A stretch of 64,000 nucleotides of DNA from an uncultured Clostridia bacterium (GTDB taxonomy: Bacteria; Bacillota; Clostridia; UMGS1810), in contig CAKSJG010000012.1 of the NCBI GenBank assembly GCA_934463165.1, positions 9,000-72,999 of the forward strand. Reading direction: 5' to 3'. The position numbers were made by a program, and so were the translations under genes. The notes under the pieces were generated by a model. That model did not search any database. It saw nothing but the letters and a program-made list of their open reading frames with translations, and had not been told where the DNA came from. Within the stretch, counting starts at the first letter, position 1, and every line of letters begins with the position of its first letter. This document shows positions 1 through 8,433 of this stretch, one piece after another.

Positions 1-679
1 CAATACCCTTTATTTCCGAAAGCTTTTCGAGAAGCTCCTCGGGTTTTTCGCCGCTGTCGCGTCCGTAATATGCAGTGTCCTGCGCCACAAGAATAAGCTC
101 CTTTACGCCGCCCGCCGCCAGTCTTTTCGCTTCCGAAACAATGCTCGAAACCGGTCTTGAACGGTATTTTCCGCGCAGCTTCGGAATGATGCAGTATGTG
201 CAGAAATTATCGCACCCGTCGGCAATTTTAAGGTATGCGCTGTAAAACGGCGTGCTCTGCATACGCGGAAGATCATAGTCAACCAATTTATCTGCGTCTT
301 CAACAAAGGCTCCTTTTTTGCCGCCGTTGTAATATTCGTCTATGGCTTCAAATATTTTGGAATACTGCGTTGTACCGAGAATTATATCAACCTCGGGCAG
401 CTCTTCTTCTATCTGCTTTTTGTAACGCTGAGCAAGACAGCCCGTGACGATTAAAAGCTCGCATTTGTTTTCTTTATATTTCGCCATATCAAGAATGGCG
501 TCTATGGATTCCTCTTTTGCGGATTCTATGAATGCACAAGTATTTACAACTATTATATCCGCCTCTTCCGGGTCGGGAGTTATATCAAAATTATTGCATG
601 TGAGTATTCCCAGCATCGTCTCGGTATCCGTAAGATTTTTTGCACATCCGAGAGATACAAAACCTACTTTTTTATTCAT
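1..679 (-). CDS. rimO: Ribosomal protein S12 methylthiotransferase RimO (C-terminus beyond window)
   Basis: A radical-SAM methylthiotransferase, of the type that adds a methylthio group to the conserved aspartate of ribosomal protein S12. The first 226 residues are in the window. The N-terminal MTTase domain has the start MNKKVGFVSLGC and cysteines at about 12, 48 and 81 for the auxiliary cluster. The radical-SAM motif CDNFCTYC follows at about 156-163. The SLGCAKNLTDTE signature favours RimO over the related tRNA enzyme MiaB. The ATG overlaps the last codons of recX, so the two are probably co-transcribed. The C-terminal half, including the TRAM domain, lies before position 1. The target, S12, is encoded at 47308-47721 and keeps the DLPGVRYH target loop. 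Confidence 0.93.
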   Translation of the reverse strand, partial: MNKKVGFVSLGCAKNLTDTETMLGILTCNNFDITPDPEEADIIVVNTCAFIESAKEESIDAILDMAKYKENKCELLIVTGCLAQRYKKQIEEELPEVDIILGTTQYSKIFEAIDEYYNGGKKGAFVEDADKLVDYDLPRMQSTPFYSAYLKIADGCDNFCTYCIIPKLRGKYRSRPVSSIVSEAKRLAAGGVKELILVAQDTAYYGRDSGEKPEELLEKLSEIKGI

Positions 680-1301
680 CCGAAAGCTCCTCTTTTGCCC
701 TGCATATCGCCGCGTTTATATCTGAAAAATCAAATCCGCGGGACGCAAAATATCTTGTAATTTTTGCCTTTATCTTTATATCGTTCAGATCATATGCGCC
801 GTAGCGCATTACTATGGCATCGGCAAGCTCGCCGTCATCATAAAGACTGTCGATTTTCTCTGACAGCTCCGATATGATTTCGCTTCCGATACCCTTTTGA
901 CCGAGCTCGTAAACTATCTTTCTTTTGCCCCAGATTTTTGCCCTGCAATGCTCTAAAAACATTTCGGCATAGTTTGCATCGTCTATATATCCGAAAGATT
1001 CCATCTCTTCAACGGTTCTGTCAGCCGTTATACCGTCATAACCCTTGTCGGCAAGAGCGCTGCGAAGCTCCTTTGCGGAAACAAGCTTTCTCGATATAAT
1101 ATCAAATGCTTTTTCGCGCGCTTTGGAATATTCGCACTCTTCAAGGCAGGTGCGAACGTCATCTTCGGTAAGCTCTTTTCCCGTCTTTATGCCGAGGCGG
1201 AGCGCGTCGGCTCCGTCAAGAGAAAATGCGTATTCTCCGTCTAAAAAAATACTTACTCTGTTCTTGTTTTTCTTCTGAACTTCAACACTTGTAACCTTCA
1301 T
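672..1301 (-). CDS. recX: RecX, regulator of RecA
   Basis: A 209-residue RecX-family protein, which binds RecA filaments and modulates their activity. The sequence is mostly helical, with the repeated three-helix modules of the family. Typical blocks are SAKELRSALADKGY and, later, GKRKIVYELGQKGI. The start ATG overlaps the recA stop codon by one base (TAATG), so translational coupling with recA is likely. Length is normal for Firmicutes RecX. Its own 3' end overlaps the start of rimO. Confidence 0.93.
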   Translation of the reverse strand: MKVTSVEVQKKNKNRVSIFLDGEYAFSLDGADALRLGIKTGKELTEDDVRTCLEECEYSKAREKAFDIISRKLVSAKELRSALADKGYDGITADRTVEEMESFGYIDDANYAEMFLEHCRAKIWGKRKIVYELGQKGIGSEIISELSEKIDSLYDDGELADAIVMRYGAYDLNDIKIKAKITRYFASRGFDFSDINAAICRAKEELSDE

Positions 1302-2413
1302 TATTTATTGTCTTCCGCTTTTTTGCCGCCCGCGTCTTTTACGTCGGCTTCGGTTTTTGCCTTTCTGAGAGCCTCTTTTGCCGCTTTTTCGGAATTGATT
1401 TTCTCCATTACCGCGTTGTATATCATATCGGTAAATTCGGGATTTTTCTTCATGTATTCCTTGGCTTTGTCTCTTCCCTGACCGATGTGCTCTCCGTTAT
1501 ATGAATACCATGCTCCGCCTTTTTTGATAATATCGTAAGAAACGGCAATGTCTAATATATCTCCCTCTTTGGAAATACCCTCGCCGAACATTATGTCAAA
1601 TTCCGCTTCTTTAAACGGAGGAGCAAGCTTGTTTTTAACAACCTTTGCCTTTGTGCGGTTACCTATTATGTTAGAGCCGTCCTTTATCGCTTCGATCCTT
1701 CTTATGTCGATTCTGACTGATGAATAAAATTTAAGCGCACGTCCGCCTGTTGTAACCTCCGGGCTGCCGTACATTACGCCGACCTTTTCACGAAGCTGGT
1801 TGATAAATATTGCAACCGTGTTTGACTTATGAATTATGCTTGTGAGCTTTCTGAGAGCCTGCGACATAAGACGGGCATGGAGTCCTACATGTGATTCGCC
1901 CATAACGCCCGCAATTTCAGCCTTGGGAACAAGCGCCGCAACGGAGTCAACCACGATAACGTCTATTGCCTGGCTTCGCGCAAGAGCCTCGGTTATCTCA
2001 AGAGCCTGTTCTCCGTTATCAGGCTGTGATACGATGAGCCTGTCGATATTTACGCCGAGCTTTTGGGCATAGACGGGGTCAAGCGCATGCTCGGCATCGA
2101 TAAACGCTACCTCACCGCCCTGCTTTTGAGCCTCCGCTATAATATGAAGCGAAACAGTAGTTTTACCGGATGATTCCGGACCGTATATTTCAACTATTCT
2201 TCCTCTGGGAACTCCGCCTACCCCGAGCGCAAGGTCAAGACTGAGAGAGCCGGTCGGTATAACCTCAACCTGCCTTACCGGGGCATTACCCAGACGCATT
2301 ATCGAACCTTCGCCGAAAGCCTTTTCTATTTGAGAAAGGGCAGAATCGATAGCTTCTTCCTTGCTTCCCGCTTTTGAAGGATCAATTTTGATTTTTTCTT
2401 TATCTTTTGCCAT
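1301..2413 (-). CDS. recA: Recombinase RecA
   Basis: The ATP-dependent strand-exchange protein for homologous recombination and SOS induction. It has 370 residues. The Walker A motif GPESSGKT lies at about 78-85, followed by the Walker B strand VIVVDSVAALVP, the loop-1 region and the QLREKVGVMYGSPE block. The C-terminal tail is lysine- and glutamate-rich, as usual. A GGAAG ribosome site precedes the ATG. Only about 35 bases separate it from thiI, and no clear LexA box was seen in that gap, so it may be read mainly from the upstream iscS-thiI promoter. No intein or frameshift was found. Confidence 0.98.
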   Translation of the reverse strand: MAKDKEKIKIDPSKAGSKEEAIDSALSQIEKAFGEGSIMRLGNAPVRQVEVIPTGSLSLDLALGVGGVPRGRIVEIYGPESSGKTTVSLHIIAEAQKQGGEVAFIDAEHALDPVYAQKLGVNIDRLIVSQPDNGEQALEITEALARSQAIDVIVVDSVAALVPKAEIAGVMGESHVGLHARLMSQALRKLTSIIHKSNTVAIFINQLREKVGVMYGSPEVTTGGRALKFYSSVRIDIRRIEAIKDGSNIIGNRTKAKVVKNKLAPPFKEAEFDIMFGEGISKEGDILDIAVSYDIIKKGGAWYSYNGEHIGQGRDKAKEYMKKNPEFTDMIYNAVMEKINSEKAAKEALRKAKTEADVKDAGGKKAEDNK

Positions 2414-2448
2414 TTTTCATCTTCCTTTCGTAAGCTTATATTTTCATA

Positions 2449-3609
2449 TCAGACCTCAACCGTTTCCGTTCCGTCAACGGCGCGCCTGATGAGTTCATCG
2501 GTGTCAAGTTTGCCCTGTGAAAGCAAAACCTTTTCAAGCTTTGGCTTTGTGGACGGATGGCGCGGCGTGAATACCGTGCAGCAATCTTCATACGGCAGAA
2601 TCGACGTTTCAAAGGCGCCGATTTTTCTCGATATTTCAACAATTTCTTCCTTGTCCATGCCTATGAGCGGTCTGAACACGGGCATTGATACGGCATCGTC
2701 AGTTACGCAAAGAGCGCCCATTGTCTGGCTTGCAACCTGACCTATGCTCTCACCCGTAATGAGTGCGCTGCAACCCCTTTTTTCGGCTATGATCTCAGCA
2801 ATGCGCATCATAAATCTTCTCATAACAAGAGTCATGTGCTCCTCGGGGCACTTGTCTCTTATTTCAAGCTGAATTTCCGTAAACGGCACGATATGGACCT
2901 TCATTTCTCCGGTATAGCCCGAGAGAATTTTTGCAAGGCTGAGCACCTTGTCTTTTGCTCTGTCGCTCGTATACGGATAACTGAAAAAGTGAACCGCCTC
3001 GGTGTATACTCCTCTTTTGGCTATCATATATCCTGCTGCGGGACTGTCTATTCCGCCCGAAAGCAGCAGCATTGCTTTTCCGTTTGAACCCGACGGCATG
3101 CCGCCCGCTCCGGGAATTTTATCAAGATGAACATATGCGGATTCACGTATTTCGACATACACATTCAACTCCGGATTTTTAACGTCAACGCTCAAATTCG
3201 GAAATTCCTCCAAAATTCTGCCGCCGATTTGCTCGCATATTTCGGGTGATTTCATAAAAAATTTTTTGTCCGATCTTTTTGCAATGACTTTAAAGGTTGA
3301 AGCAGAGGAAAGCTCGGGTGAAAAATTATCTTTAATACATTCAAAAATCGCATCCGAATTTTTTTCGGTTTCGTATGATACCACAATAGACACAACGCCG
3401 AACACTTTTTTCAGTTTTTCAATCACGGAATCCGTATACACATCGTCATCGGGCTCAATATATATCGTTGCCTGTGACGTGTGTATTTTGAAATTACCCT
3501 CGTCGGATATGGCTTTTTTTATGTTTTTAACAAGCATACCTTCAAAAAAAGGACGGTTAAGCCCCTTGAGGATTATTTCTCCGTAACGCACAAGTATAAC
3601 CTTTTTCAT
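2449..3609 (-). CDS. thiI: tRNA 4-thiouridine synthetase ThiI
   Basis: Adenylates and thiolates uridine 8 of tRNA, and in many bacteria also supplies sulfur for the thiazole of thiamine. The start chosen (MKKVILVRYGE) has an upstream GGAGATAAAT; an in-frame ATG nine codons earlier lacks a ribosome site. From this start the protein has 386 residues. The order is an N-terminal ferredoxin-like domain, a THUMP domain to about 160, then the PP-loop ATPase domain with SGGIDS at about 184-189. There is no C-terminal rhodanese domain, so sulfur is probably delivered directly by the cysteine desulfurase encoded just upstream, as in Bacillus. Confidence 0.95.
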   Translation of the reverse strand: MKKVILVRYGEIILKGLNRPFFEGMLVKNIKKAISDEGNFKIHTSQATIYIEPDDDVYTDSVIEKLKKVFGVVSIVVSYETEKNSDAIFECIKDNFSPELSSASTFKVIAKRSDKKFFMKSPEICEQIGGRILEEFPNLSVDVKNPELNVYVEIRESAYVHLDKIPGAGGMPSGSNGKAMLLLSGGIDSPAAGYMIAKRGVYTEAVHFFSYPYTSDRAKDKVLSLAKILSGYTGEMKVHIVPFTEIQLEIRDKCPEEHMTLVMRRFMMRIAEIIAEKRGCSALITGESIGQVASQTMGALCVTDDAVSMPVFRPLIGMDKEEIVEISRKIGAFETSILPYEDCCTVFTPRHPSTKPKLEKVLLSQGKLDTDELIRRAVDGTETVEV

Positions 3610-3664
3610 ATTTATCTCCAATCCGCCGCGGTGCAAAGAAAAAACGCAAACGCGGCAAACACCG

Positions 3665-4807
3665 TTATCTCATTATTTTTCTGAGCTTCGGAATTTCTTC
3701 TTTTAAAATTTCGCAGACTCTGTCAATTTCTTCCTCCGTGTTAAATACCGAAAGGGAAAAACGCACGGCGCTGTCGGCTTCGTTATCCTTAAGCCCCATT
3801 TCTCTAAGGACATAGCTGAACTTGCTCTTTTTTGAGTTACACGCCGACCCCGACGATACATACACCGAATAAGATTCCAGAACATGGAGCAAAACCTCTG
3901 ACTTGACCCCCGGGAAGGATACGTTTAAAATCGAGCACACGGAGTTTTCGGGAGTGTTTATAACCACATTGTCAATTTCTGAAACAAGCCCGGCGCGGAG
4001 CCTGTTTTTTAATCCCGTGATCTTTTCCGCATCGGCTTCCATATTTTTAAATTTAATTTCGGCAGCCTTTGCAAATCCCGCAATTCCGGCAAGGTTTTCC
4101 GTCCCGGAGCGGATGTTTTTTTCCTGATGTCCGCCGAATATCACCGGTGATATTTTCAGCGAATTTTTTATATACAGCGCACCGACGCCGTTCGGCCCGT
4201 GAATTTTGTGTGATGATATGCTGAGCATGTCGATCCGTGATCTTTTGGGGTTGATATTTATCTTTCCGTATGCCTGAACGGCGTCAACATGAAGCGCACA
4301 TTTTGAGCTTTTTTTGCATGACGCAATCTCCTCTACCGGGAAAATTGCTCCGTTTTCGTTATTGACATACATAAAGCTCATAAGAATCGTATCGTCATTT
4401 ACCGCCGATTTCAGCTCATCAATATTCGGGAATCCGTTTGAATCGACGCCGATATGCACAACGTCAAACCCGTCCGATTCAAGCTTTTTAAACGGTTCAA
4501 GAACGGCGGCATGCTCCGTTTTCTGCGTAATGACCCTCATTCCGCTGCGTCTGTTTGCATAGGCATAACCCAGAACGGCGATGTTGTCGCTCTCCGTTCC
4601 GCCGGATGTAAAATACAAGTCATGCGGATCTGCCGAAAGCGTTTTTGCCACTGTTTCGCGGCACTGCGTAAGAAGATCTTCCGCCTGTTTGCCGAGCCTG
4701 TGTAATGACGACGGATTGCCGTAAGTATTCATCATTGTATTGTAAACAGCGTCGGCAGCTTCCTTATACGGTTTTGTAGTCGCGCTGTTATCCATGTATA
4801 TTTCCAT
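3665..4807 (-). CDS. Cysteine desulfurase (NifS/IscS family, ThiI partner)
   Basis: A PLP-dependent enzyme that removes sulfur from cysteine as a protein persulfide. The start MEIYMDNSATTKP has a GGAGG ribosome site; the open frame runs 23 codons further upstream without one. The protein has 380 residues. The PLP lysine is in SSHKIHGPNG at about 201, and the mobile catalytic cysteine is in SSGSACNS at about 323. Position directly before thiI matches the Bacillus nifZ-thiI arrangement, so sulfur delivery to tRNA is the likely main role, though a more general IscS role cannot be excluded. Confidence 0.92.
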   Translation of the reverse strand: MEIYMDNSATTKPYKEAADAVYNTMMNTYGNPSSLHRLGKQAEDLLTQCRETVAKTLSADPHDLYFTSGGTESDNIAVLGYAYANRRSGMRVITQKTEHAAVLEPFKKLESDGFDVVHIGVDSNGFPNIDELKSAVNDDTILMSFMYVNNENGAIFPVEEIASCKKSSKCALHVDAVQAYGKININPKRSRIDMLSISSHKIHGPNGVGALYIKNSLKISPVIFGGHQEKNIRSGTENLAGIAGFAKAAEIKFKNMEADAEKITGLKNRLRAGLVSEIDNVVINTPENSVCSILNVSFPGVKSEVLLHVLESYSVYVSSGSACNSKKSKFSYVLREMGLKDNEADSAVRFSLSVFNTEEEIDRVCEILKEEIPKLRKIMR

Positions 4808-4887
4808 TTTTCCTCCGTTATATAAGAATGTGCGTTGATATACAAACATTTTGGCAAGCTTATCATCTGTGGGCATCGCGGTATTTT

Positions 4888-4912
4888 CGGGCAGATACTA
4901 TCTGCCCCTACG
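4888..4912. repeat. Short GTAGGGGC-type palindrome (partial F3 repeat)
   Basis: The palindrome GGGCAGATACTATCTGCCC followed by CTACG. It matches the half-unit seen at 51660-51682 and is related to 12911-12973. The sequence after it (CGCGGTCATT, then CTGACAGATA) is shared with the flank of the repeat cluster near 51.5 kb, which shows that this piece and the adjacent F1 copy were copied as one block. Confidence 0.75.
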
Positions 4913-4988
4913 CGGTCATTAACAGTCATTTTTTCTTGCGATGAATTCATGAATAAGCAAATACAGCTGACAGATAAACTTCCTATAA

Positions 4989-5086
4989 GGTTACGGGTGT
5001 ATGTATTTTTTTAACCAAGCGAGTTTCAGCGCGGCAGCGCTGTGTTTGAGCGGCTTAAAATAAAATACATATACCCGTAACCGATA
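4989..5086 (-). repeat. F1 palindromic repeat, copy 1
   Basis: An approximately 98-base element with terminal inverted repeats (GGTTACGGGTGTATGTATTTT at one end, its near-complement at the other) and an internal AGCGCTG core. It lies in the predicted 5' leader of the desulfurase gene. Other copies are at 5245-5343, 31924-32020 and 51414-51513, with the last two in the opposite orientation. Confidence 0.85.
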
Positions 5087-5132
5087 CGAATTTCAATTTT
5101 TTGCACGTGCTTAAACATAATTTAACTTATAT

Positions 5133-5161
5133 ATTGTAACACAAATATAATTATTTTTCAA
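5133..5161 (-). promoter_or_regulatory. Sigma-A promoter for the iscS-thiI-recA run
   Basis: On the minus strand a -35 TTGAAA (5156-5161) and a -10 TACAAT (5133-5138) are separated by exactly 17 bases. The predicted transcript has a leader of about 320 nt to the desulfurase ATG. That leader contains one 100-base palindromic repeat (4989-5086) and a short GGGCAGATA palindrome near 4888. Predicted by pattern only. Confidence 0.6.
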
Positions 5162-5244
5162 GGTTTAGAACTCAAAAAATTTTATTCATTTATAATAAAA
5201 TGTGTGTATAATCAAATATAACCGATTGATATACGATTTATTGA

Positions 5245-5343
5245 GGTTACGGGTGTATTTATTTTTTTAACAAAGCGAGTTTCAGCGCTTTTGCGCTGTG
5301 TTTGAGCGGCTTAAAATAAAATACATACACCTGTAACCGATAC
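5245..5343 (-). repeat. F1 palindromic repeat, copy 2
   Basis: The second copy of the F1 element, about 160 bases from copy 1 and in the same orientation. Differences are concentrated in the central loop (GCGGCAGCGC in copy 1 against GCTTTTGCGC here). The sequence outside it, ATATCAATCGGTTAT on the other strand, is shared with the flank of copy 3, so homology extends beyond the hairpin. Apart from this copy, the desulfurase promoter and the terminator at 5387, the stretch 5087-5433 shows nothing recognisable. Confidence 0.85.
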
Positions 5344-5386
5344 GGAATTTTCGATAATATAAATTTAGAATGTTATGAAAATAAAA

Positions 5387-5426
5387 CACGGCGCAAAATA
5401 CATGTCATAAAGTATTTTGCGCCGTG
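5387..5426 (-). terminator. Rho-independent terminator of the 586-residue BNR protein gene
   Basis: A perfect 15-base-pair stem (CACGGCGCAAAATAC and its complement) around a 10-base loop, followed on the minus strand by TTTTATTTTC. It lies just after the stop codon at 5434. Confidence 0.85.
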
Positions 5427-5433
5427 CTGCGCT

Positions 5434-7194
5434 TTATTTTGATTCAAAATCAATTCTTTCGATATATGCTCCCTCATAATCCTCTTCCGTTGCGGCAGAT
5501 TGCATATGAAGATACGACAAACCGTTCGGATGAGCTCCGCCGAGATTTTTTTCAATCGAAAAATAATCACCGCACGAAATTACCGCCTTGTTATTATCAC
5601 AGTCAAATTCAATCGTAAAATCCGAAAAGACTTCGCCGTGCGGCTGCATATCTCTGCGGATAACAATGCTCATATCGGCAAAATATTCCGCGGTATCGTC
5701 GCCTGGGTTCATCCAATAATCAAGCAAAGACACACGCAGACCCTTGCCGGGGATATATGCTCTCAGGCTCAGCATTCCTCTTTTTGCCGACGGAAAGTTC
5801 CAGACGGCGCCTCCTATGCCGGACGTTAAAATATCATCGCCATCGCGGCGTATGAACAGCGCCTCTTTTCTTTCATCTTCGGGGTTCGGAAGAAGAAATG
5901 AGCAATTGGTTCTGTTATATGCGCAATGCCCCGAATATTTATTCGGATCATCGGGAGTTGACGGGTTCTCACCGATAATGCCTTTTACGTAAGTATGAAC
6001 GGTAAGCGAACTCAACCCGTGAATAAAATCCTCGTGCCGCTCGCGTTCATAAAGCCAGCGGATATCGAAGATATATATGCCGCAGCATACGGGATGCTGT
6101 CCGTTTACAAAAAGAATTTTGTTATTCGGCAGCTCCAGCACCTCAAACTGATGAACGCTTTTATCCCGACACATCTCCGGGCCGCCGACCGATCGAAAAT
6201 CCGCGGAGTTTCTTAATGGGTTAAGCCGAAGCTCGCGAAAACCGATCCATGTTTTGCCGTCATCCTCACTTATTGCACAATGGCATACATCGCGGTTTGT
6301 AAACACATCTTCCCATACTCCGTCGGCACCGTCAAGCTCGGGAAGAGGTTTTGTATTGCACCAGAAAAACAGAAGCCTGCCGTCGGATAATTTTTTTAAA
6401 ACCGGCATGGTAGCGGTTGAATGAAACGGTGACGGTGTAAATTCACTCCACGTCTCGCCGCCGTCATATGATTTTGACATAAAATGAAAATCACACGCCG
6501 TGCGCGTAATCATAAGAAGCGTTCCGTCACATAGTTCGGCTAAAGTCTGTTCCCTGTTATTTTGCTGCCAGCGATACCCCTTATGCGGCCATTTGCTTTC
6601 TGCAAACGGAGCCGCACCTGGATGAGTTTCCCGCCATGTTTCGCCGCCGTCATCCGAATAAAAAAGAACGGGGAAATATGCGGACGGATGAAGCTCGGGG
6701 CGCATTTCCTGAGCAGATACAATTATTCTGTTTCTTTTTTTCAGCACAAAGGGCTGCTTTAAATCGACATAGGTTTTTTCGGACAAAACAATTTTGCGTA
6801 CGTTTTCATCATCGGGGTCATCTCCGATATAAACGCATGTCAAACTGTCTTCTCCCTCGGTGTTTTGACGCGTACCCATATATTTATCCGTAAAAGGAAT
6901 ATATACGGAAGCTCCGAGAGAATTTTTCGGTTTCATATGTTTTTTCCACGATATTCCGCAATCGTCCGACTCAACATAAAACATTTCGTAATTCGTATCA
7001 TAAACACTCTTTTTATTATACGGAGAATAAAAACGGATGCGTCCGTCTCTTGTGACGCAAAGGCCGCTCCATGCCGCCTCAAGTCCGCCGCCGTATACCT
7101 TTGTCGGCTCATAGATATCATTCAGAAAGCGCTTTGACTCTTCATCAAGGCGCGCATTTAACAATTTTACATTATCATACACAGGCTTCACCAC
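5434..7194 (-). CDS. Intracellular sialidase-fold (BNR repeat) protein
   Basis: A 586-residue protein with four visible Asp-box (BNR) motifs: SDDCGISW, SDDGGETW, SYDGGETW and SEDDGKTW. These mark a six-bladed beta-propeller of the sialidase superfamily (GH33 and relatives). The C-terminal part from about 430 is beta-rich and may be a lectin-like domain. There is no signal peptide, so it probably acts on imported oligosaccharides. The start codon is GTG, 14 nt after the predicted transcription start, and has no Shine-Dalgarno sequence. True sialidase activity is uncertain, because the family includes enzymes acting on other sugars and the full arginine triad could not be assigned. Confidence 0.75.
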   Translation of the reverse strand: MVKPVYDNVKLLNARLDEESKRFLNDIYEPTKVYGGGLEAAWSGLCVTRDGRIRFYSPYNKKSVYDTNYEMFYVESDDCGISWKKHMKPKNSLGASVYIPFTDKYMGTRQNTEGEDSLTCVYIGDDPDDENVRKIVLSEKTYVDLKQPFVLKKRNRIIVSAQEMRPELHPSAYFPVLFYSDDGGETWRETHPGAAPFAESKWPHKGYRWQQNNREQTLAELCDGTLLMITRTACDFHFMSKSYDGGETWSEFTPSPFHSTATMPVLKKLSDGRLLFFWCNTKPLPELDGADGVWEDVFTNRDVCHCAISEDDGKTWIGFRELRLNPLRNSADFRSVGGPEMCRDKSVHQFEVLELPNNKILFVNGQHPVCCGIYIFDIRWLYERERHEDFIHGLSSLTVHTYVKGIIGENPSTPDDPNKYSGHCAYNRTNCSFLLPNPEDERKEALFIRRDGDDILTSGIGGAVWNFPSAKRGMLSLRAYIPGKGLRVSLLDYWMNPGDDTAEYFADMSIVIRRDMQPHGEVFSDFTIEFDCDNNKAVISCGDYFSIEKNLGGAHPNGLSYLHMQSAATEEDYEGAYIERIDFESK

Positions 7195-7214
7195 ATTTAA
7201 TATATTATATGTAA

Positions 7215-7243
7215 ATTATAATTTTTAAAAGCGAAGCTGTCAA
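7215..7243 (-). promoter_or_regulatory. Promoter of the 586-residue BNR protein gene
   Basis: Consensus sigma-A promoter on the minus strand: TTGACA (7238-7243), 17-base spacer, TATAAT (7215-7220). The predicted start of transcription is only about 14 bases before the GTG codon, giving an unusually short leader. Confidence 0.7.
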
Positions 7244-7375
7244 TAAACATAAGCGACTTTTCAAGACAAAAAAAGACCTTTAAATATCATAATTTAAAAA
7301 TATAGGTTGCAATTTATAAAATTATGTGATACAATTATTATGCTAAATTATTATACTTAAAATAAAATAGAATTA

Positions 7376-7534
7376 ATATGTTTTTTTATATGGGATACGC
7401 TAATATAGCAAAAGCGTATGCTCCGTCTTTATATCCGTATAAAAAACATATTGGTATAATAGTTTAGCGACCCTTAGTCGGAGACTGTACGTTTTTCGTG
7501 CGTGACTCTTAAATTTAAGGGTCGCGCATTTTTT
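7376..7534 (+). promoter_or_regulatory. Structured leader with terminator-like hairpin
   Basis: Two consecutive hairpins precede a small gene. The first (7376-7451) pairs ATATGTTTTTTTATA with TATAAAAAACATAT and encloses a second stem, GATACGCT with AGCGTAT. The second (7467-7525) is a perfect 10-base-pair stem, GCGACCCTTA with TAAGGGTCGC, around a 39-base loop. It is followed by a T run at 7529-7534 and then, within 7 bases, by the ribosome site AAAGGAG. A TATAAT at about 7455 could start transcription between the two hairpins. It could be an attenuator or riboregulator; no known riboswitch class was recognised. Nothing else is evident in 7244-7375. Confidence 0.45.
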
Positions 7535-7556
7535 ATAAATAAAGGAGTTGCATATA

Positions 7557-7739
7557 ATGGACAATTATGACAAAATAATTATGCAAAAGTTATCAAGAAA
7601 ACCAAAAAGAATAATGATGCTGACATGTTACAAGAATAATGAAATTGCAAAATGTGTCATTTTGGAAAGAGGTTTTGATCTGGTTAGCTTAACAGGCGAT
7701 TTTGATAAAGTTGAAATTTTTGAGCGCGATGATATATGA
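7557..7739 (+). CDS. Small hypothetical protein (60 aa)
   Basis: A 60-residue open frame starting MDNYDKIIMQKLSRKPKR. An AAAGGAG ribosome site lies 9 bases before the ATG. The protein is mixed in charge, with a basic N-terminal third and an acidic end (FDKVEIFERDDI). It has no transmembrane segment and no motif I recognise. The good ribosome site and the structured leader upstream argue that it is expressed. It stands alone between opposite-strand and unrelated genes. Confidence 0.55.
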   Translation: MDNYDKIIMQKLSRKPKRIMMLTCYKNNEIAKCVILERGFDLVSLTGDFDKVEIFERDDI

Positions 7740-7835
7740 AAACAATGGACATAATGTGATTTTTGATGTATAATATTTTATATCTATATTTAGGTGATTG
7801 TAAAATAAAAAGACATAAAATGCGGATAAATTTTT

Positions 7836-7991
7836 GCGGAACGCTGTGGTCAGCGTTCCCTACAAATAAATTGATAGGTACAGTTCCTATTAATTGTATT
7901 TGTTTAAACAAAATTCACCAATATGATTCCAATTATTAAATTACGAATATTTAATAATGACTACGTAGGCAGCGGTGCCCACACCGTTCCG
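7836..7991. repeat. F2 repeat, copy A
   Basis: A 156-base unit bounded by two hairpins: GCGGAACGCTGTGGTCAGCG at the left, followed by TTCCCTAC, and GGCAGCGGTGCCCACACCG at the right, followed by TTCCG. The AT-rich interior contains TTGTTTAAACAAAATT. The same layout recurs at 12698-12852 and 51742-51895. Nothing else recognisable lies in the gene-free stretch 7740-8126. Confidence 0.8.
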
Positions 7992-8126
7992 ATGAAAAAT
8001 AAACATTTTCATCTGTTTACGGAAGAAAATGTAAATAAAATAATATCGCAGAATGTGCTTTAAATCAGATATTTTGTAATTTTACAATTAACTAATTTTA
8101 TATCAATATTATATCGGAGATACAAT

Positions 8127-8360
8127 ATGGAAAATTATAAGTATTTCAAAAATGAAAAGTGTGAGTTTTTCCCGTGTCACAAACTTCGGGGTGATTTTTT
8201 CAACTGTATGTTTTGTTTTTGCCCGCTCTACGGCATGGGAGACAAATGCGGAGGGAATTTTAAATATACGGATTCGGGAATAAAGGACTGCTCCGACTGC
8301 ACGGCGGTGCATTCAAAATCCGGGTATGACCATGTGATTAAAAAGCTCTCGGGAAAATAA
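8127..8360 (+). CDS. Cysteine-rich small domain protein
   Basis: A 77-residue protein with nine cysteines, arranged as C-FFPC, then CMFCFC, then KCGG and DCSDC. This matches the cysteine-rich small-domain family (Pfam zf-like, PF04071) by pattern. The cysteines suggest binding of zinc or an Fe-S cluster. A CGGAG ribosome site precedes the ATG. The function is unknown; family members in other Clostridia are small stand-alone cytosolic proteins. It is convergent with the GH106-like gene. Confidence 0.75.
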   Translation: MENYKYFKNEKCEFFPCHKLRGDFFNCMFCFCPLYGMGDKCGGNFKYTDSGIKDCSDCTAVHSKSGYDHVIKKLSGK

Positions 8361-8363
8361 CGC

Positions 8364-8418
8364 AAAAAGGACTGCATACAAATGACTTTTAAAATTATTT
8401 TGCATGCAGCCTGTTTTT
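8364..8418 (+). terminator. Terminator after the cysteine-rich protein
   Basis: A stem AGGACTGCAT...ATGCAGCCT with a long AT-rich loop, followed on the plus strand by GTTTTTTT. It lies in the convergent gap with the GH106-like gene and may act in both directions. Confidence 0.55.
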
Positions 8419-8433
8419 TTATTAACCGCTTAT

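Noticed and set aside
4989..5343. CRISPR array
   Set aside because: The two similar units are palindromic, about 160 bases apart, and not a regular series of short repeats and spacers.
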